Source: a virus
Virus record (IMG/VR): IMGVR_UViG_3300025030_000195
Coordinates: 1-43,798 of that record
DNA length: 43,798 nt
Reading direction: 5' to 3' (one strand)
Shown here in pieces: positions 1 through 8,098 of this stretch (its first letter is position 1; every line of letters starts with the position of its first letter). Both the position numbers and the translations under genes were made by a program. The notes under the pieces are model-generated. The model made no database searches. It had not been told where the DNA came from and was given only the letters and a program-made list of their open reading frames with translations.

Positions 1-66
1 GTCACTTTTTCAGGTGCGGGCTTCAAATAAACTGAGTTGAAAACGACACACTAGCGGGGGTGAATC
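1..66. other. left-end non-coding leader
   Basis: This is a short stretch before the terminase small subunit gene. It ends in a purine-rich ribosome site (GCGGGGGTGA) a few bases before the ATG at 67. I see no convincing sigma70 promoter or terminator. Because an HNH gene ends just before the right end of the window, this stretch plus the last 66 bases is the likely location of a packaging (cos or pac) site. No terminal repeat is visible between the two ends. Confidence 0.4.
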
Positions 67-480
67 ATGGCGTTTCCGAAAAAACCGAATCACTTAAAAG
101 TGTTAACTGGCAGTAGACAGCCGAAGAATGAGAACACAGTTGATCTTCCATTGGTGGATGAAGTGCCTAAAGCTCCGTTCTGGTTGCCGAATCAGCACGC
201 AGTAGACGAGTTTAATAAACTGGCGACCATGCTCCATGCCAATAAACTTTTGACAGAGGGTGGAGTTTCGGCGCTCGGTCATCTTTGCGCTTTGCATGGC
301 AAGCTTGTGGAAATTTGGGAGTCTGGTGAATGTCCTACCGGTCATATGCTGGCTCAGTACCGCAATTTGGTGAATGACTTCGCCCTTCCTCCGGTGGCAC
401 AAGGCAAGATAAAATCAGGTAAGTCAGACGACAAACCTGGCAACAAGTTTGCCAACAACGGACAGCGGAAAACGGGCTGA
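67..480 (+). CDS. terS: terminase small subunit, P27 family
   Basis: This is the DNA-recognition subunit of the packaging motor. The 137-residue protein has the P27-family layout: a basic proline/lysine-rich N-terminus (KPNHLKVLTGSRQPKNEN), a middle with the pattern PxWL...AVDEF, and a helical body ending in a basic, low-complexity tail. Family members recognise phage DNA and load it onto the large subunit. It lies directly upstream of the large terminase, separated only by a small YopX-like gene. A gene encoding an HNH protein of the type usually found beside P27 terminases lies at the other end of the window, which supports a circular map. Confidence 0.9.
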   Translation: MAFPKKPNHLKVLTGSRQPKNENTVDLPLVDEVPKAPFWLPNQHAVDEFNKLATMLHANKLLTEGGVSALGHLCALHGKLVEIWESGECPTGHMLAQYRNLVNDFALPPVAQGKIKSGKSDDKPGNKFANNGQRKTG

Positions 481-586
481 AAATCTGAAAACAGCCGAAA
501 TTGTAAATCACTGAAATGACAACCGGAAAATGACCACTGCTCAGTACTCCGGTATAACTCAAATGGGCAGAGAAAGGCGGGGCGAT

Positions 587-1009
587 ATGAGGGAAATAAA
601 GTTCAGGGTGTGGGACGTAATATCAAAAGCCATGATTGGCGGCGAAACAATAGAATCCGCGACCAATCCTGATGAATCATCTGTTTATCATACAGGTTTA
701 TCTTACGGTGATCTTTTTGTAGGCAGGTATGACCATAAAGGCGATTGGTACGAGTTGCCGATTATGCAGTTCACAGGACTGTCTGATAAGAACGGCAGGG
801 ATATTTATGAAGGAGACATTCTTAAATATTCGCTTTACGTGGACCATGGTCAGTGGGGTGAAACCGTACCGGGTGGAACAGTACAGGTGACATGGTTGCA
901 AGAACGAGCGGGATTCTATCCTTTTTATGTTTGGAGTTCTTATGATGACCAATTCAAAACCTGTGAAGTAATTGGTAACATCTACGAAAACCCAGAACTG
1001 ATTAAGTGA
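587..1009 (+). CDS. YopX-family protein
   Basis: This is a 140-residue protein of the YopX family, common in phages and of unknown function. The N-terminus MREIKFRVWD and the central MQFTGLSDKNGRDIYEGDILK are the family signatures. The C-terminus EVIGNIYENPEL is also typical. I chose the ATG at 587 because it follows a strong AAGGCGGGG ribosome site and gives the family N-terminus. An upstream in-frame ATG at 530 would add 19 residues that do not look like the family. The gene overlaps the large terminase start by 4 bases, so the two are probably translationally coupled. Its place between the two terminase genes is unusual. Confidence 0.85.
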   Translation: MREIKFRVWDVISKAMIGGETIESATNPDESSVYHTGLSYGDLFVGRYDHKGDWYELPIMQFTGLSDKNGRDIYEGDILKYSLYVDHGQWGETVPGGTVQVTWLQERAGFYPFYVWSSYDDQFKTCEVIGNIYENPELIK

Positions 1010-2700
1010 AAGACTACCTCAAAATAGCCACAGCCTATGCCAAGGAAGCGGAAGCCGACACGAAGCGCAAGAAGTTCGGCAAGTGGATACGTCTCGCGGC
1101 TTCACGATTCCTCAATGACCTGAAACGGGCGGAGGATGAACGATGTAATTTTCTCTTTGACGAGTGGCACGCTTGTGACGCTTGCGACTTCATCGAGAAA
1201 CTCCCTCATGTTGAAGGCAAGTGGGATAGTGACACAATCGTTTTGCATCCGGCTCAGGTGTTTTTCATTGTCCAGCTATTCGGATTTCGCAACCGGAAGA
1301 CAGGTTATAGGCGTTTTACATCGGCACTTTATGCCACGGGAAGGAAATCGGGGAAGTCAACAGTTGCGGCGGCAATCCTCCTTTACTGCCAGTGTTGCGA
1401 GAATGAACCAGGCGCACAGATCGTATCCGCGGCTACCACGTTTCCCCAAGCGGCTATCATCTTTGGTGTCGCAAAGCGAATGGTGGAGCTTACACCAGAT
1501 TTGCGGGAAGCTTTCGGCCTTGAATGTTGGGCAAAAGCAATCAGCCGAATGGAAACAGGTTCCAGCTTCAAACCGATTCACGCGAAAGCATCCACACAAG
1601 ACGGCTTGAATCCCTCCCATGTTGGCCTTGACGAAATCCATGCCCATAAAACAGCCGACCTGTTGAACGTTTTGACCTCCGCTGCCGGTGCGCGTTCTAA
1701 TCCTCTCTGGCTTTACACTACTACCGAGGGGTACACGAATCCGGGGCCGTGGGGTGAGATTCGGCTTTTCGCTCAGAAGCTTCTTGAAGGCGTTTTTAAA
1801 GATACCGCTGATCACTTCTTGGCGCTCTTTTGGGCTGTTGACGACGATGACAGCGAGTTCAAAGAATCATCGTGGGTCAAAGCTAATCCTCTCATTGATG
1901 TTAATCCTCATTTGCTTGACGCTATCCGGAAAGAGGCCGTCGAAGCAAAGCAAATGCCGTCAAAGCTGGCAGAGTTCAAGATTAAGCGGCTCAATCGGCA
2001 ATCATCCACAGCCGAAGGGTGGACTGACCTTATCAAATGGCAGGCTTGCGGCGGCGCGGTTGATTTGTCGTTTCTTGCTCCATATCCCTGCTTTGGTGGC
2101 CTTGACCTAGCGTCTACCCGCGATATGACCTCATTCCGGCTTGTATGGAACATCCAGGGGCGCTTATACACCTATGGGCGGAGGTGGGTTCCAGAAGCGG
2201 CGGTATCGTATCGAACAGAGCGGGGGACCGTACCCTATGCCGCCTGGGTTAACGCTGGCTTAATCACTCAAACAGAAGGCAACACGACCGATTACGCAGT
2301 CATTGAAAATGAAATACTTGACATATGCGAGAAATTCAGAGTACAAAACATTGCATTTGATTCATGGAACGCATCAGATTTAACAAACAGGTTGATTGCT
2401 GCTGACATTCCGATGGTTGAATTTGTGCAGGGGCCGAAGAGCTATCACCCTGCAATGCAGCAATTGGAGCGACATTACATATCTGGACTGTTGAATCATG
2501 GCGGTGATCCTGTTTTAAATTGGTGTGCCTCGAATCTGGTTGCAAGACGGGACCAGAACATGAACATGGCACCGGATAAAAAGAAATGTGCTGACAAAAT
2601 AGATGACATGGCCGCTTTGCTGATGGCAATCGGAATTAGCATGACTCCGGTTGAGGATGATGATTTCGGAGATTTCTTAAGGAGTCCCATTATCGTATGA
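1006..2700 (+). CDS. terL: terminase large subunit
   Basis: This is the packaging ATPase and nuclease, 564 residues, Terminase_1 type as usually paired with P27 small subunits. The Walker A motif is GRKSGKS at residues 112-118, and a Walker B-like HVGLDEIHAHK follows near 205. The C-terminal RNase H-like nuclease shows three acidic sites: GGLDLASTRD, FDSWNAS and DKIDDMAAL. The start is a GTG inside GTGA that overlaps the upstream stop, so coupling is likely. The gene ends in ATGA, which starts the portal gene. Length is normal for the family. Confidence 0.95.
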   Translation: MKDYLKIATAYAKEAEADTKRKKFGKWIRLAASRFLNDLKRAEDERCNFLFDEWHACDACDFIEKLPHVEGKWDSDTIVLHPAQVFFIVQLFGFRNRKTGYRRFTSALYATGRKSGKSTVAAAILLYCQCCENEPGAQIVSAATTFPQAAIIFGVAKRMVELTPDLREAFGLECWAKAISRMETGSSFKPIHAKASTQDGLNPSHVGLDEIHAHKTADLLNVLTSAAGARSNPLWLYTTTEGYTNPGPWGEIRLFAQKLLEGVFKDTADHFLALFWAVDDDDSEFKESSWVKANPLIDVNPHLLDAIRKEAVEAKQMPSKLAEFKIKRLNRQSSTAEGWTDLIKWQACGGAVDLSFLAPYPCFGGLDLASTRDMTSFRLVWNIQGRLYTYGRRWVPEAAVSYRTERGTVPYAAWVNAGLITQTEGNTTDYAVIENEILDICEKFRVQNIAFDSWNASDLTNRLIAADIPMVEFVQGPKSYHPAMQQLERHYISGLLNHGGDPVLNWCASNLVARRDQNMNMAPDKKKCADKIDDMAALLMAIGISMTPVEDDDFGDFLRSPIIV

Positions 2701-3935
2701 AAAAACCATCAAAGATAAAAGCGGCTTTACTAGATTGGCTCGGCATACCTATCAGCCTCACTGATACCGCTTTCTGGTCACAGATCGGGACTACAGCCGC
2801 AGGGCAGACGGTAAATGACACAACCGTTTTGAAACTTGCCGCTGTTTGGAGTTGTACCCGCCTTATTGCAGAAACCATATCCACATTACCCCTTTCACTT
2901 TACGAGAAAACTTCCAAGGGCCGTCAATCAGCAAGCGGTCAACCGTTGCATACGATCATTCATAGCCGCCCTAATAGTGATAGTGTATCAAGTGTTTTCT
3001 GGGAGTCAATGATCTCCGCAATGTTATTACGCGGAAATGGATTTGCAGAGAAACTAATGATGGGAAATAGGGTGGTAGGGCTTGTGTTCCTTAATCCTTG
3101 TTTGCTGTCATTGCAGACCGATAGTGCTTACAACCTGCGATATTTCTACAACGAGAAAGGGAAGCAACGAGAGATACCAGAAGAAAGGATCTTTCGCATT
3201 CCAGGCTTCACGACTAACGGAAAATGGGGCTTGTCTGTTGTTCAGTACGGCTCAGAAGTTTTCGGTTCAGCTATTGCCGCTTCGACTGCCGCTAACAGCA
3301 CATTCGAAAAAGGGCTTTCGCCTACAGTCGCTTTCAGTGTTGACAAAATTTTGACACCTGAACAGAGAACCGCTTTCAGGGAGAATACAGCCGCCACTCT
3401 ATCAGGTGCTATCAATGCCGGTAGATCACCCATACTTGAGGGTGGAATGACGGCGCAGATATTGACCATCAATCCGAAAGACGCTCAACTGTTGGAGTCA
3501 CGGGCTTTCAGTGTAGAAGAAATTTGCCGATGGTTCCGCGTACCTCCTCACATGGTAGGTCATTCCGAGAAGTCAACCTCATGGGGTACTGGAATAGAAC
3601 AACAGATGATAGGCTTTCTTCAATTCACCTTGCGCCCTTGGCTCACTCGGATTGAACAGCACATCAACAAAGACCTGCTAACACCGGCTGAACAGACGCG
3701 ATACTATGCAGAGTTCAACATAGAGGGGCTGTTGCGCGGTGACTCTTCCGCAAGGAAAGAGTTTTACAGTTCGGCTCTTCAAAACGGTTGGATGAATAGA
3801 AACCAAGTTGCCGCAATGGAGAATCAGCCGTCAATGGAAGGTGGCGACATTTACACGGTTCAATCAAACCTGATACCGATTGACCAGCTGGGAAAAGAGG
3901 TGACAAATGAAACGACAAATGCCAACAGCTTTTAA
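2697..3935 (+). CDS. portal protein, HK97 family
   Basis: This is the dodecameric portal at the capsid vertex through which DNA enters and leaves, 412 residues. Family signatures are visible: VWSCTRLIAETISTLPLSLY near the N-terminus, the LLRGNGFAEK segment, the FSVEEICRWFRVPPHMVGH motif near residue 275, and the C-terminal FNIEGLLRGDSSARKEFY. It starts in an ATGA overlap with the terminase and overlaps the protease start by 29 bases, the usual tight coupling of portal and protease in HK97-like phages. Confidence 0.95.
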   Translation: MKKPSKIKAALLDWLGIPISLTDTAFWSQIGTTAAGQTVNDTTVLKLAAVWSCTRLIAETISTLPLSLYEKTSKGRQSASGQPLHTIIHSRPNSDSVSSVFWESMISAMLLRGNGFAEKLMMGNRVVGLVFLNPCLLSLQTDSAYNLRYFYNEKGKQREIPEERIFRIPGFTTNGKWGLSVVQYGSEVFGSAIAASTAANSTFEKGLSPTVAFSVDKILTPEQRTAFRENTAATLSGAINAGRSPILEGGMTAQILTINPKDAQLLESRAFSVEEICRWFRVPPHMVGHSEKSTSWGTGIEQQMIGFLQFTLRPWLTRIEQHINKDLLTPAEQTRYYAEFNIEGLLRGDSSARKEFYSSALQNGWMNRNQVAAMENQPSMEGGDIYTVQSNLIPIDQLGKEVTNETTNANSF

Positions 3936-4722
3936 TAATGCCCGTCCCGCTGGGATAAAGTTTGACCTTTCCGAAAAGGCACTTAATCAATGGAATCCTG
4001 GTATTAAAGCCGCTGCCGATGAAAACACTATCAGCATATTTGATGTGATCGGTCAGGACTATTGGACCGGCGAGGGAGTCACGGCAAAGCGTATTGCAGG
4101 GGCTTTGCGTGCCATTGGTGATAAGGACGTGTCAGTCCTGATTAACTCTCCCGGTGGCGACATGTTCGAAGGGCTGGCGATTTACAGCCTGCTACGTGAG
4201 CATCCCGGCCAAGTGACTGTCAAAGTGTTAGGTCTTGCCGCTTCTGCCGCCTCCGTTATTGCCATGGCTGGTGATACGGTCCAGATTGCAAGGGCCGGTT
4301 TCCTGATGATTCATAATTGCTGGATACTTGCAGCTGGCAACCGTCACGACATGAGAGACTATGCCGACTACATGGAACCGTTTGACCGTAGCATGGCAGA
4401 CCTTTACGCAGCGAAGACCGGTATTGATTTCAAAGAGATTCAGACCATCATGGATTCTGAAAGCTGGATCGGCGGAAGCGACGCGATAGAAAACGGATGG
4501 GCTGATTCTCTTCTGGCTTCCGATGAAATAATGATTGATGAAAATCCAGAAGCAAGGGCCGCTGTAAAACTGGACATTGCCCTTGCGAAAGCCGGTATGC
4601 CGAGAACAGAAAGAAAGAAACTACTTGCACAATATAAGGCCGTCACGCCTTGCGCTGATGGTAACGATACGCCTTGCGCTATCTCGCTTGAACCTATCAC
4701 GTTTAAATTTCCGACCATTTAA
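3907..4722 (+). CDS. ClpP-like prohead maturation protease
   Basis: This is a serine protease of the S14/ClpP type that cleaves scaffold and capsid precursors during head maturation, 271 residues. INSPGGDMFEGLAIYSLL, then GLAASAASVIAMAGD carrying the probable nucleophile Ser113, and FLMIHNCW carrying His136 are clear. The start overlaps the portal gene and follows an AAGAGGTGA ribosome site. The C-terminus is basic with an odd TPCADGNDTPCAISLEP segment. It lies just before the capsid gene, so its target is most likely the N-terminal coiled-coil arm of the capsid protein. Confidence 0.95.
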   Translation: MKRQMPTAFNNARPAGIKFDLSEKALNQWNPGIKAAADENTISIFDVIGQDYWTGEGVTAKRIAGALRAIGDKDVSVLINSPGGDMFEGLAIYSLLREHPGQVTVKVLGLAASAASVIAMAGDTVQIARAGFLMIHNCWILAAGNRHDMRDYADYMEPFDRSMADLYAAKTGIDFKEIQTIMDSESWIGGSDAIENGWADSLLASDEIMIDENPEARAAVKLDIALAKAGMPRTERKKLLAQYKAVTPCADGNDTPCAISLEPITFKFPTI

Positions 4723-4734
4723 AAGGAGAACAAC

Positions 4735-5922
4735 ATGAGCATCGAACTTGAAATCAAAGAAGTACAGACCAGCCTTAAGGCGGTCAATGACGACCTGAAA
4801 CGATTTGCTGAAGAAGGTCAGAAGCAGATCAAAGCCCATTCGCAGATGTCCGAAGAAACCAAGGCCAGTGTTGACAAACTCCTGATTGCCCAAGGTGAAT
4901 TGCAGGCTCGTCTGCTTGCCGCTGAACAGCTTGTAGCCAAAATGGAAGCCAAGGGTAGCGGTATCCAGGTTGTCAAGTCCATGGGGCAGTTTGTGGCCGA
5001 ATCCGAAGCCTTTGCAAACTTCTCCGGACATGGCAAATTCAGCGTAAAGATTAATTCCGCTGTTACCTCACTGACTGGTTCTGCTGGAACTCTCATTGAG
5101 CCTCAGAAAATAGGACTTGTGTCAACTCCGCAGATGAGGCTTACCATCCGCGACTTGCTCACATGGGGCCGTACCGGATCAAACAGCCTTGAGTATGTCC
5201 GTGAATCCGGATTCACCAACTCCGCTGATGTGGTGTCTGAAAATCCCGCATCCAAAAAACCTGAGTCCGATATCACTTTCGAACTTGATTCGGCTCCGGT
5301 GGCGACCATTGCACACATCCTCTACGCATCCAAACAGGTGCTTGACGATGCCGCCATGCTTGCCAGCTACATTGACGGGCGTCTCCGTTACGGTCTGAAA
5401 CTTAAAGAAGAAGCACAGCTTCTGAAAGGCTCCGGCGTTGGACTGAATATCACCGGCCTGATTACCGCTGCAACCGCCTATGTCAATCCCGGCGTGACGG
5501 TCCAGGTGGAAACCATGATTGACCGGCTCCGTTTGGCAATGTTGCAGGTTACTCTTGCCGAGTATGAGGCTGACGGTCTTGTCCTTTCTCCGATTGATTG
5601 GTGTGCAATTGAGCTTACCAAAACAACCGATAACGGGTATCTGTTCGCATCTCCTACCGGCATGGTAACACCTAGCTTGTGGGGCCGTCCTGTTGTTTCT
5701 ACTCAGTCCATGACCGCTGGTGACTTCCTCACTGGTGCATTTGCACAGGCCGCTCAAGGTTGGGATCGTGAAGACGTCAACGTGGTTGTTTCCACAGAGA
5801 ACGTGGATAACTTCGAAAAGAACATGGTCACAATGCGCTGCGAAGAGCGTATAGGCTTGACCATCTTCCGCCCTGAAGCACTTGTAACGGGTGACTTTGA
5901 CGGACTGCCAGCGTCGGCTTAA
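4735..5922 (+). CDS. major capsid protein, HK97 fold
   Basis: This 395-residue protein is the main head subunit. The first about 75 residues form a charged coiled coil (LEIKEVQTSLKAVNDDLKRF...), the scaffold-like delta domain normally removed by the protease. The mature domain has the classic end: LWGRPVVSTQSM, GDF, FAQAAQGWDRED, then MRCEERIGLTIFRPEALV. A strong AAAAGGAGAA site precedes the ATG. The gene is followed by a rho-independent terminator, which can set capsid dosage relative to downstream connector genes. The last codons and stop are partly duplicated immediately downstream. Confidence 0.95.
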   Translation: MSIELEIKEVQTSLKAVNDDLKRFAEEGQKQIKAHSQMSEETKASVDKLLIAQGELQARLLAAEQLVAKMEAKGSGIQVVKSMGQFVAESEAFANFSGHGKFSVKINSAVTSLTGSAGTLIEPQKIGLVSTPQMRLTIRDLLTWGRTGSNSLEYVRESGFTNSADVVSENPASKKPESDITFELDSAPVATIAHILYASKQVLDDAAMLASYIDGRLRYGLKLKEEAQLLKGSGVGLNITGLITAATAYVNPGVTVQVETMIDRLRLAMLQVTLAEYEADGLVLSPIDWCAIELTKTTDNGYLFASPTGMVTPSLWGRPVVSTQSMTAGDFLTGAFAQAAQGWDREDVNVVVSTENVDNFEKNMVTMRCEERIGLTIFRPEALVTGDFDGLPASA

Positions 5923-5945
5923 TTTCTCATAGCGTCGGCTTAATT
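5910..5945. repeat. direct repeat spanning the capsid stop codon
   Basis: The 15-base sequence AGCGTCGGCTTAATT occurs at 5910-5924, where it encodes the last capsid residues and the stop, and again at 5931-5945 in the gap before the terminator. It looks like a small duplication of the end of the capsid gene. No function is evident. Confidence 0.8.
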
Positions 5946-5950
5946 AATTA

Positions 5951-5982
5951 GGGCGGGGGTTAATCGCCTCCGCCCTTTTTTT
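5951..5982 (+). terminator. rho-independent terminator after the capsid gene
   Basis: GGGCGGGGG pairs with CCTCCGCCC (9 base pairs including one G-T pair) around a 7-base loop and is followed by seven T. It lies 29 bases after the capsid stop. It should reduce transcription into the connector and tail genes. Confidence 0.9.
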
Positions 5983-5993
5983 GGGGGGAACAA

Positions 5994-6263
5994 ATGCAAG
6001 TCACGGCAATAAAGAGTTTCGATCATAACGGCAGAGTCAGAAGGGGCGATGTGTTCGAGTGTTCCGATATCCAAGCCAAAGCCCTTAAACGGGCAAAGCT
6101 GGTGGAATATGAGGAAGCAGTGACTAGCCCTTTGGAATCTCCGCTGGTTTCGATTGCGTCTGTATTGCCAGCGGTCCCAGTCTCACCACAGACGATTGTG
6201 AAAAAGTCCGAAGGTGGCGCGAAAGTGAAGGGCAAGCCGGGCCGGAAAAAGAGAAGCTTGTAA
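5994..6263 (+). CDS. small head-module protein (zero-frame product)
   Basis: This 89-residue product follows the capsid gene. The first about 40 residues (MQVTAIKSFDHNGRVRRGDVFECSD..., then AKALKRAKLVEYEE) resemble small phage proteins often found right after the major capsid gene. The function is unknown; a decoration or connector role is inference from position. The last 42 residues are serine/proline-rich and end very basic (KGKPGRKKRSL). These codons overlap, in another frame, the start of a conserved domain. A slippery heptamer at codons 46-47 makes this the unshifted product of a frameshift pair. Confidence 0.75.
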   Translation: MQVTAIKSFDHNGRVRRGDVFECSDIQAKALKRAKLVEYEEAVTSPLESPLVSIASVLPAVPVSPQTIVKKSEGGAKVKGKPGRKKRSL

Positions 6264-6703
6264 TCGTCGTCAACAGCACGTTCCAAGTCGCTCCATGGGC
6301 TGACATCCTTTACGCAATGGATAGGGAATGGTGGAAACGGTATCTGGAAAAGGCAAAGGCAGAATTTCAGGGCTTAAGGTTCAGTCCCTTGACCGGATTA
6401 GCAGGGGTAAAACATGTTAAATTCGTTCATGGTCAAAATTCGGGTGTGGGTGCAATCTCTCTTGCTAATCACTGGGGAGCGAAACGGATCATATTACTCG
6501 GCTACGATTGCCAGAAAACAGGCGGGAAAAGCCACTGGCATGGCGATCATCCAAGAGGGCTAGGGAATGCCGGTTCGATTGGCACATGGCCGTTACAGTT
6601 CTACACATTGTCAAAACGTATCAACACGGAAATCATCAACTGTAGCAGGGAAACGGCGCTTACAATGTTCGAACGGAAGCCACTTGAAGAGGTATTAAAA
6701 TGA
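5994..6703 (+). CDS. predicted -1 frameshift fusion: head protein + glycosyltransferase-like domain
   Basis: The fusion reads 5994-6134, steps back one base, and continues 6134-6703, giving 236 residues. After the shift the frame gives VCIASGPSL (a MptE/DUF115-type Rossmann nucleotide-binding start), VIVVNSTFQVAPWADILYAMD, HGQNSGVGAISLANHWGA, RIILLGYDCQKTGGK and HWHGDHPRGLGN. This is a recognisable phage protein family that resembles sialyltransferase-like folds. The shifted frame opens three bases after a TAG at 6125 and has no ATG, GTG or TTG until 6317, inside the conserved domain. It therefore seems to be made only as a fusion. Its substrate is unknown. An alternative is a real or sequencing frameshift in what was once a separate gene. 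Confidence 0.75.
6128..6194 (+). promoter_or_regulatory. -1 programmed ribosomal frameshift signal with pseudoknot
   Basis: The slippery heptamer C CCT TTG (6128-6134) is in the right phase with the upstream frame. After a 6-base spacer, stem 1 CCGCTGG (6141-6147) pairs perfectly with CCAGCGG (6168-6174). Within its loop CGTCTGT (6157-6163) pairs perfectly with ACAGACG (6188-6194), forming an H-type pseudoknot with two 7-bp stems. Slipping back one base enters the open frame that encodes the glycosyltransferase-like domain. Confidence 0.85.
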
Positions 6704-7008
6704 GCGTCATAAATCTGTCAGATGCAAAAGCTTTCCTTGATGTGATCCACTCGGCAGACGACATTAAATTGCAAATAATACTAGACGGCGCAGAAGACGA
6801 GGCCGCTCAGTTTATGAACCGTTCCAATTTGTCGGAATGGGATAGTAACATTGAAATCAACTCGGAATACGCCATGCCGGTAAGCGTTATGTACGGAGTT
6901 TTGCTGCTCATGCAGGGAATGTATCAGGCTTCACCAGATGAAATGGAGAAGATACGCAAGGCCGCAGAGGGTAAATTACAACCATATCGTATCAACATGG
7001 GTATCTAA
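6700..7008 (+). CDS. head-tail connector, gp6-like
   Basis: This 102-residue protein resembles HK97 gp6-type adaptors that form a ring below the portal. It starts with LSDAKAFLDVIHSADDIKLQIILDGAEDEAAQFMNR cut in the usual way: an LxxAKxxL start, an acidic helix, then a hydrophobic MYGVLLLMQGMYQ helix and a short C-terminus ending PYRINMGI. It overlaps the frameshifted gene by an ATGA and is followed directly by the head-closure gene, the conserved connector order. Confidence 0.85.
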   Translation: MSVINLSDAKAFLDVIHSADDIKLQIILDGAEDEAAQFMNRSNLSEWDSNIEINSEYAMPVSVMYGVLLLMQGMYQASPDEMEKIRKAAEGKLQPYRINMGI

Positions 7009-7364
7009 TGCTATCACACAGGCTCAGACATAGAATTGAGTTTCAAGCTCTCACGGAAGATCAGAACAGCGAAACCGGCGAAACGGTCTTGACGTGGGTG
7101 GCTGCTTCCCTTGATTCTGATACCTTGCTTGACTCCGTTCCAGCGGAAGTTTTGACCGGACCTGGCAGAGAGTTCCGAGAATCCGGCACAACTCAGGCAG
7201 AGACAACGGCGCGTATTAATCTTCGATGGTTTCCCGGTCTTCTGGCAACATGGCGTGTCCTTTGGGACGGCAGAGTTTACAACATAACGAGCATCGAAAC
7301 GGACGCAACGGGGCGGCGGGAATGGCGCTTGCGGTGTGTTGATGGCATTTCAGACGGAAGGTAA
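7008..7364 (+). CDS. head closure / head-tail adaptor
   Basis: This 118-residue protein belongs to the phage head-tail joining family (SPP1 gp16 type). Typical marks are the start SHRLRHRIEFQ, a middle PAEVLTGPGREF, an ARINLRWFPG strand and the end LWDGRVYNITSIETDATGRREWRLRC. It stabilises packaged DNA and provides the surface for tail docking. The ATG overlaps the last base of the connector stop codon, so translation is coupled. Confidence 0.9.
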   Translation: MLSHRLRHRIEFQALTEDQNSETGETVLTWVAASLDSDTLLDSVPAEVLTGPGREFRESGTTQAETTARINLRWFPGLLATWRVLWDGRVYNITSIETDATGRREWRLRCVDGISDGR

Positions 7365-7375
7365 AGGAGAATCCA

Positions 7376-7783
7376 ATGGCAAACAATCTCAAACTCTCAA
7401 ATGCGACAGTAGATGTCCAGGGGGATGCAACGGCCTCCATGTTCGATAACGGGTATCTGAGGCTTTACGATGGGGCGCAACCGACAAATGCGGATACCGC
7501 TATCGGCGCTCAGGTATTGCTTGCAGAGCTACGTTTCGCGGCAACCGGGATTGCGACGAGCGTTAACGGGGTTTTGACCGCAAACGCGATCACAGCAGAC
7601 AGTTCGGCAAACGCATCCGGTACTTGCACATGGTACAGAGCGTTAAAATCTGACGGCACGACTGTTATTTGCGACGGTTCGGCTGGCACTGCTGGTGCTG
7701 ATTTAGTTTTAAACTCAGTTGCAATCAGCTCCGGTGCGGCTGTTTCTGTGTCCTCATTCACTCACACGATACCCAAGGCATAA
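7376..7783 (+). CDS. probable minor virion protein
   Basis: This 135-residue protein is rich in alanine, threonine and valine, with an all-beta look. NGYLRLYDGAQPTNADTAIGAQ followed by LLAELRF is a pattern seen in phage structural clusters near the head-tail junction. I infer a decoration or fibre-base role from position; no enzymatic motif is present. A good AAAGGAGAA ribosome site precedes the ATG. Confidence 0.7.
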   Translation: MANNLKLSNATVDVQGDATASMFDNGYLRLYDGAQPTNADTAIGAQVLLAELRFAATGIATSVNGVLTANAITADSSANASGTCTWYRALKSDGTTVICDGSAGTAGADLVLNSVAISSGAAVSVSSFTHTIPKA

Positions 7784-7786
7784 ACC

Positions 7787-8098
7787 ATGATACCCAAAAT
7801 AGAGAACAGAACTTACAGCTATCAAGGCGAGAACGTCTGTAACGTATCCGCCACGCTCAATATCTATGCCGGTGACACGGTGATAGCATCAACCGGAGTG
7901 AGTGCGTCGTATAACCTCACGGAATCGGATTTCGCCGCAGAAATCAGCCGTCAGATCATGGTGCAGGTACAGTCGTATCTCGGCAAACTGGCAGAACTCG
8001 ACGCGCTACGGGCCGCACGTTTCCCGACATCGACGGATTTCACCAGTGCAATGAACCATATATTTGACCCGATTCAGGCAGCAATAGGGGGTTCCTGA
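7787..8098 (+). CDS. hypothetical virion-module protein
   Basis: This 103-residue protein is not recognised. The first half is beta-rich (TYSYQGENVCNVSATLNIYAG), and the second half is helical (ISRQIMVQVQSYLGKLAELDALRAA) and ends in FDPIQAAIGGS. It sits in a run of small genes with overlapping or near-touching ends between the head closure and LamG genes, which suggests a small structural protein. Confidence 0.65.
   Translation: MIPKIENRTYSYQGENVCNVSATLNIYAGDTVIASTGVSASYNLTESDFAAEISRQIMVQVQSYLGKLAELDALRAARFPTSTDFTSAMNHIFDPIQAAIGGS

Noticed and set aside
6246-6251. AAA AAG at the end of the small head gene as an alternative -1 slip site
   Set aside because: The upstream base is G, giving a poor heptamer. 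The conserved domain (VCIASGPSL) begins well upstream, so slipping here would lose it. The 6128 site explains the whole frame.
6317-6703. Separate gene starting at ATG 6317
   Set aside because: This ATG lies inside the conserved ILYAMDREWW segment and has no ribosome site. The open frame upstream to 6128 encodes recognisable domain sequence.
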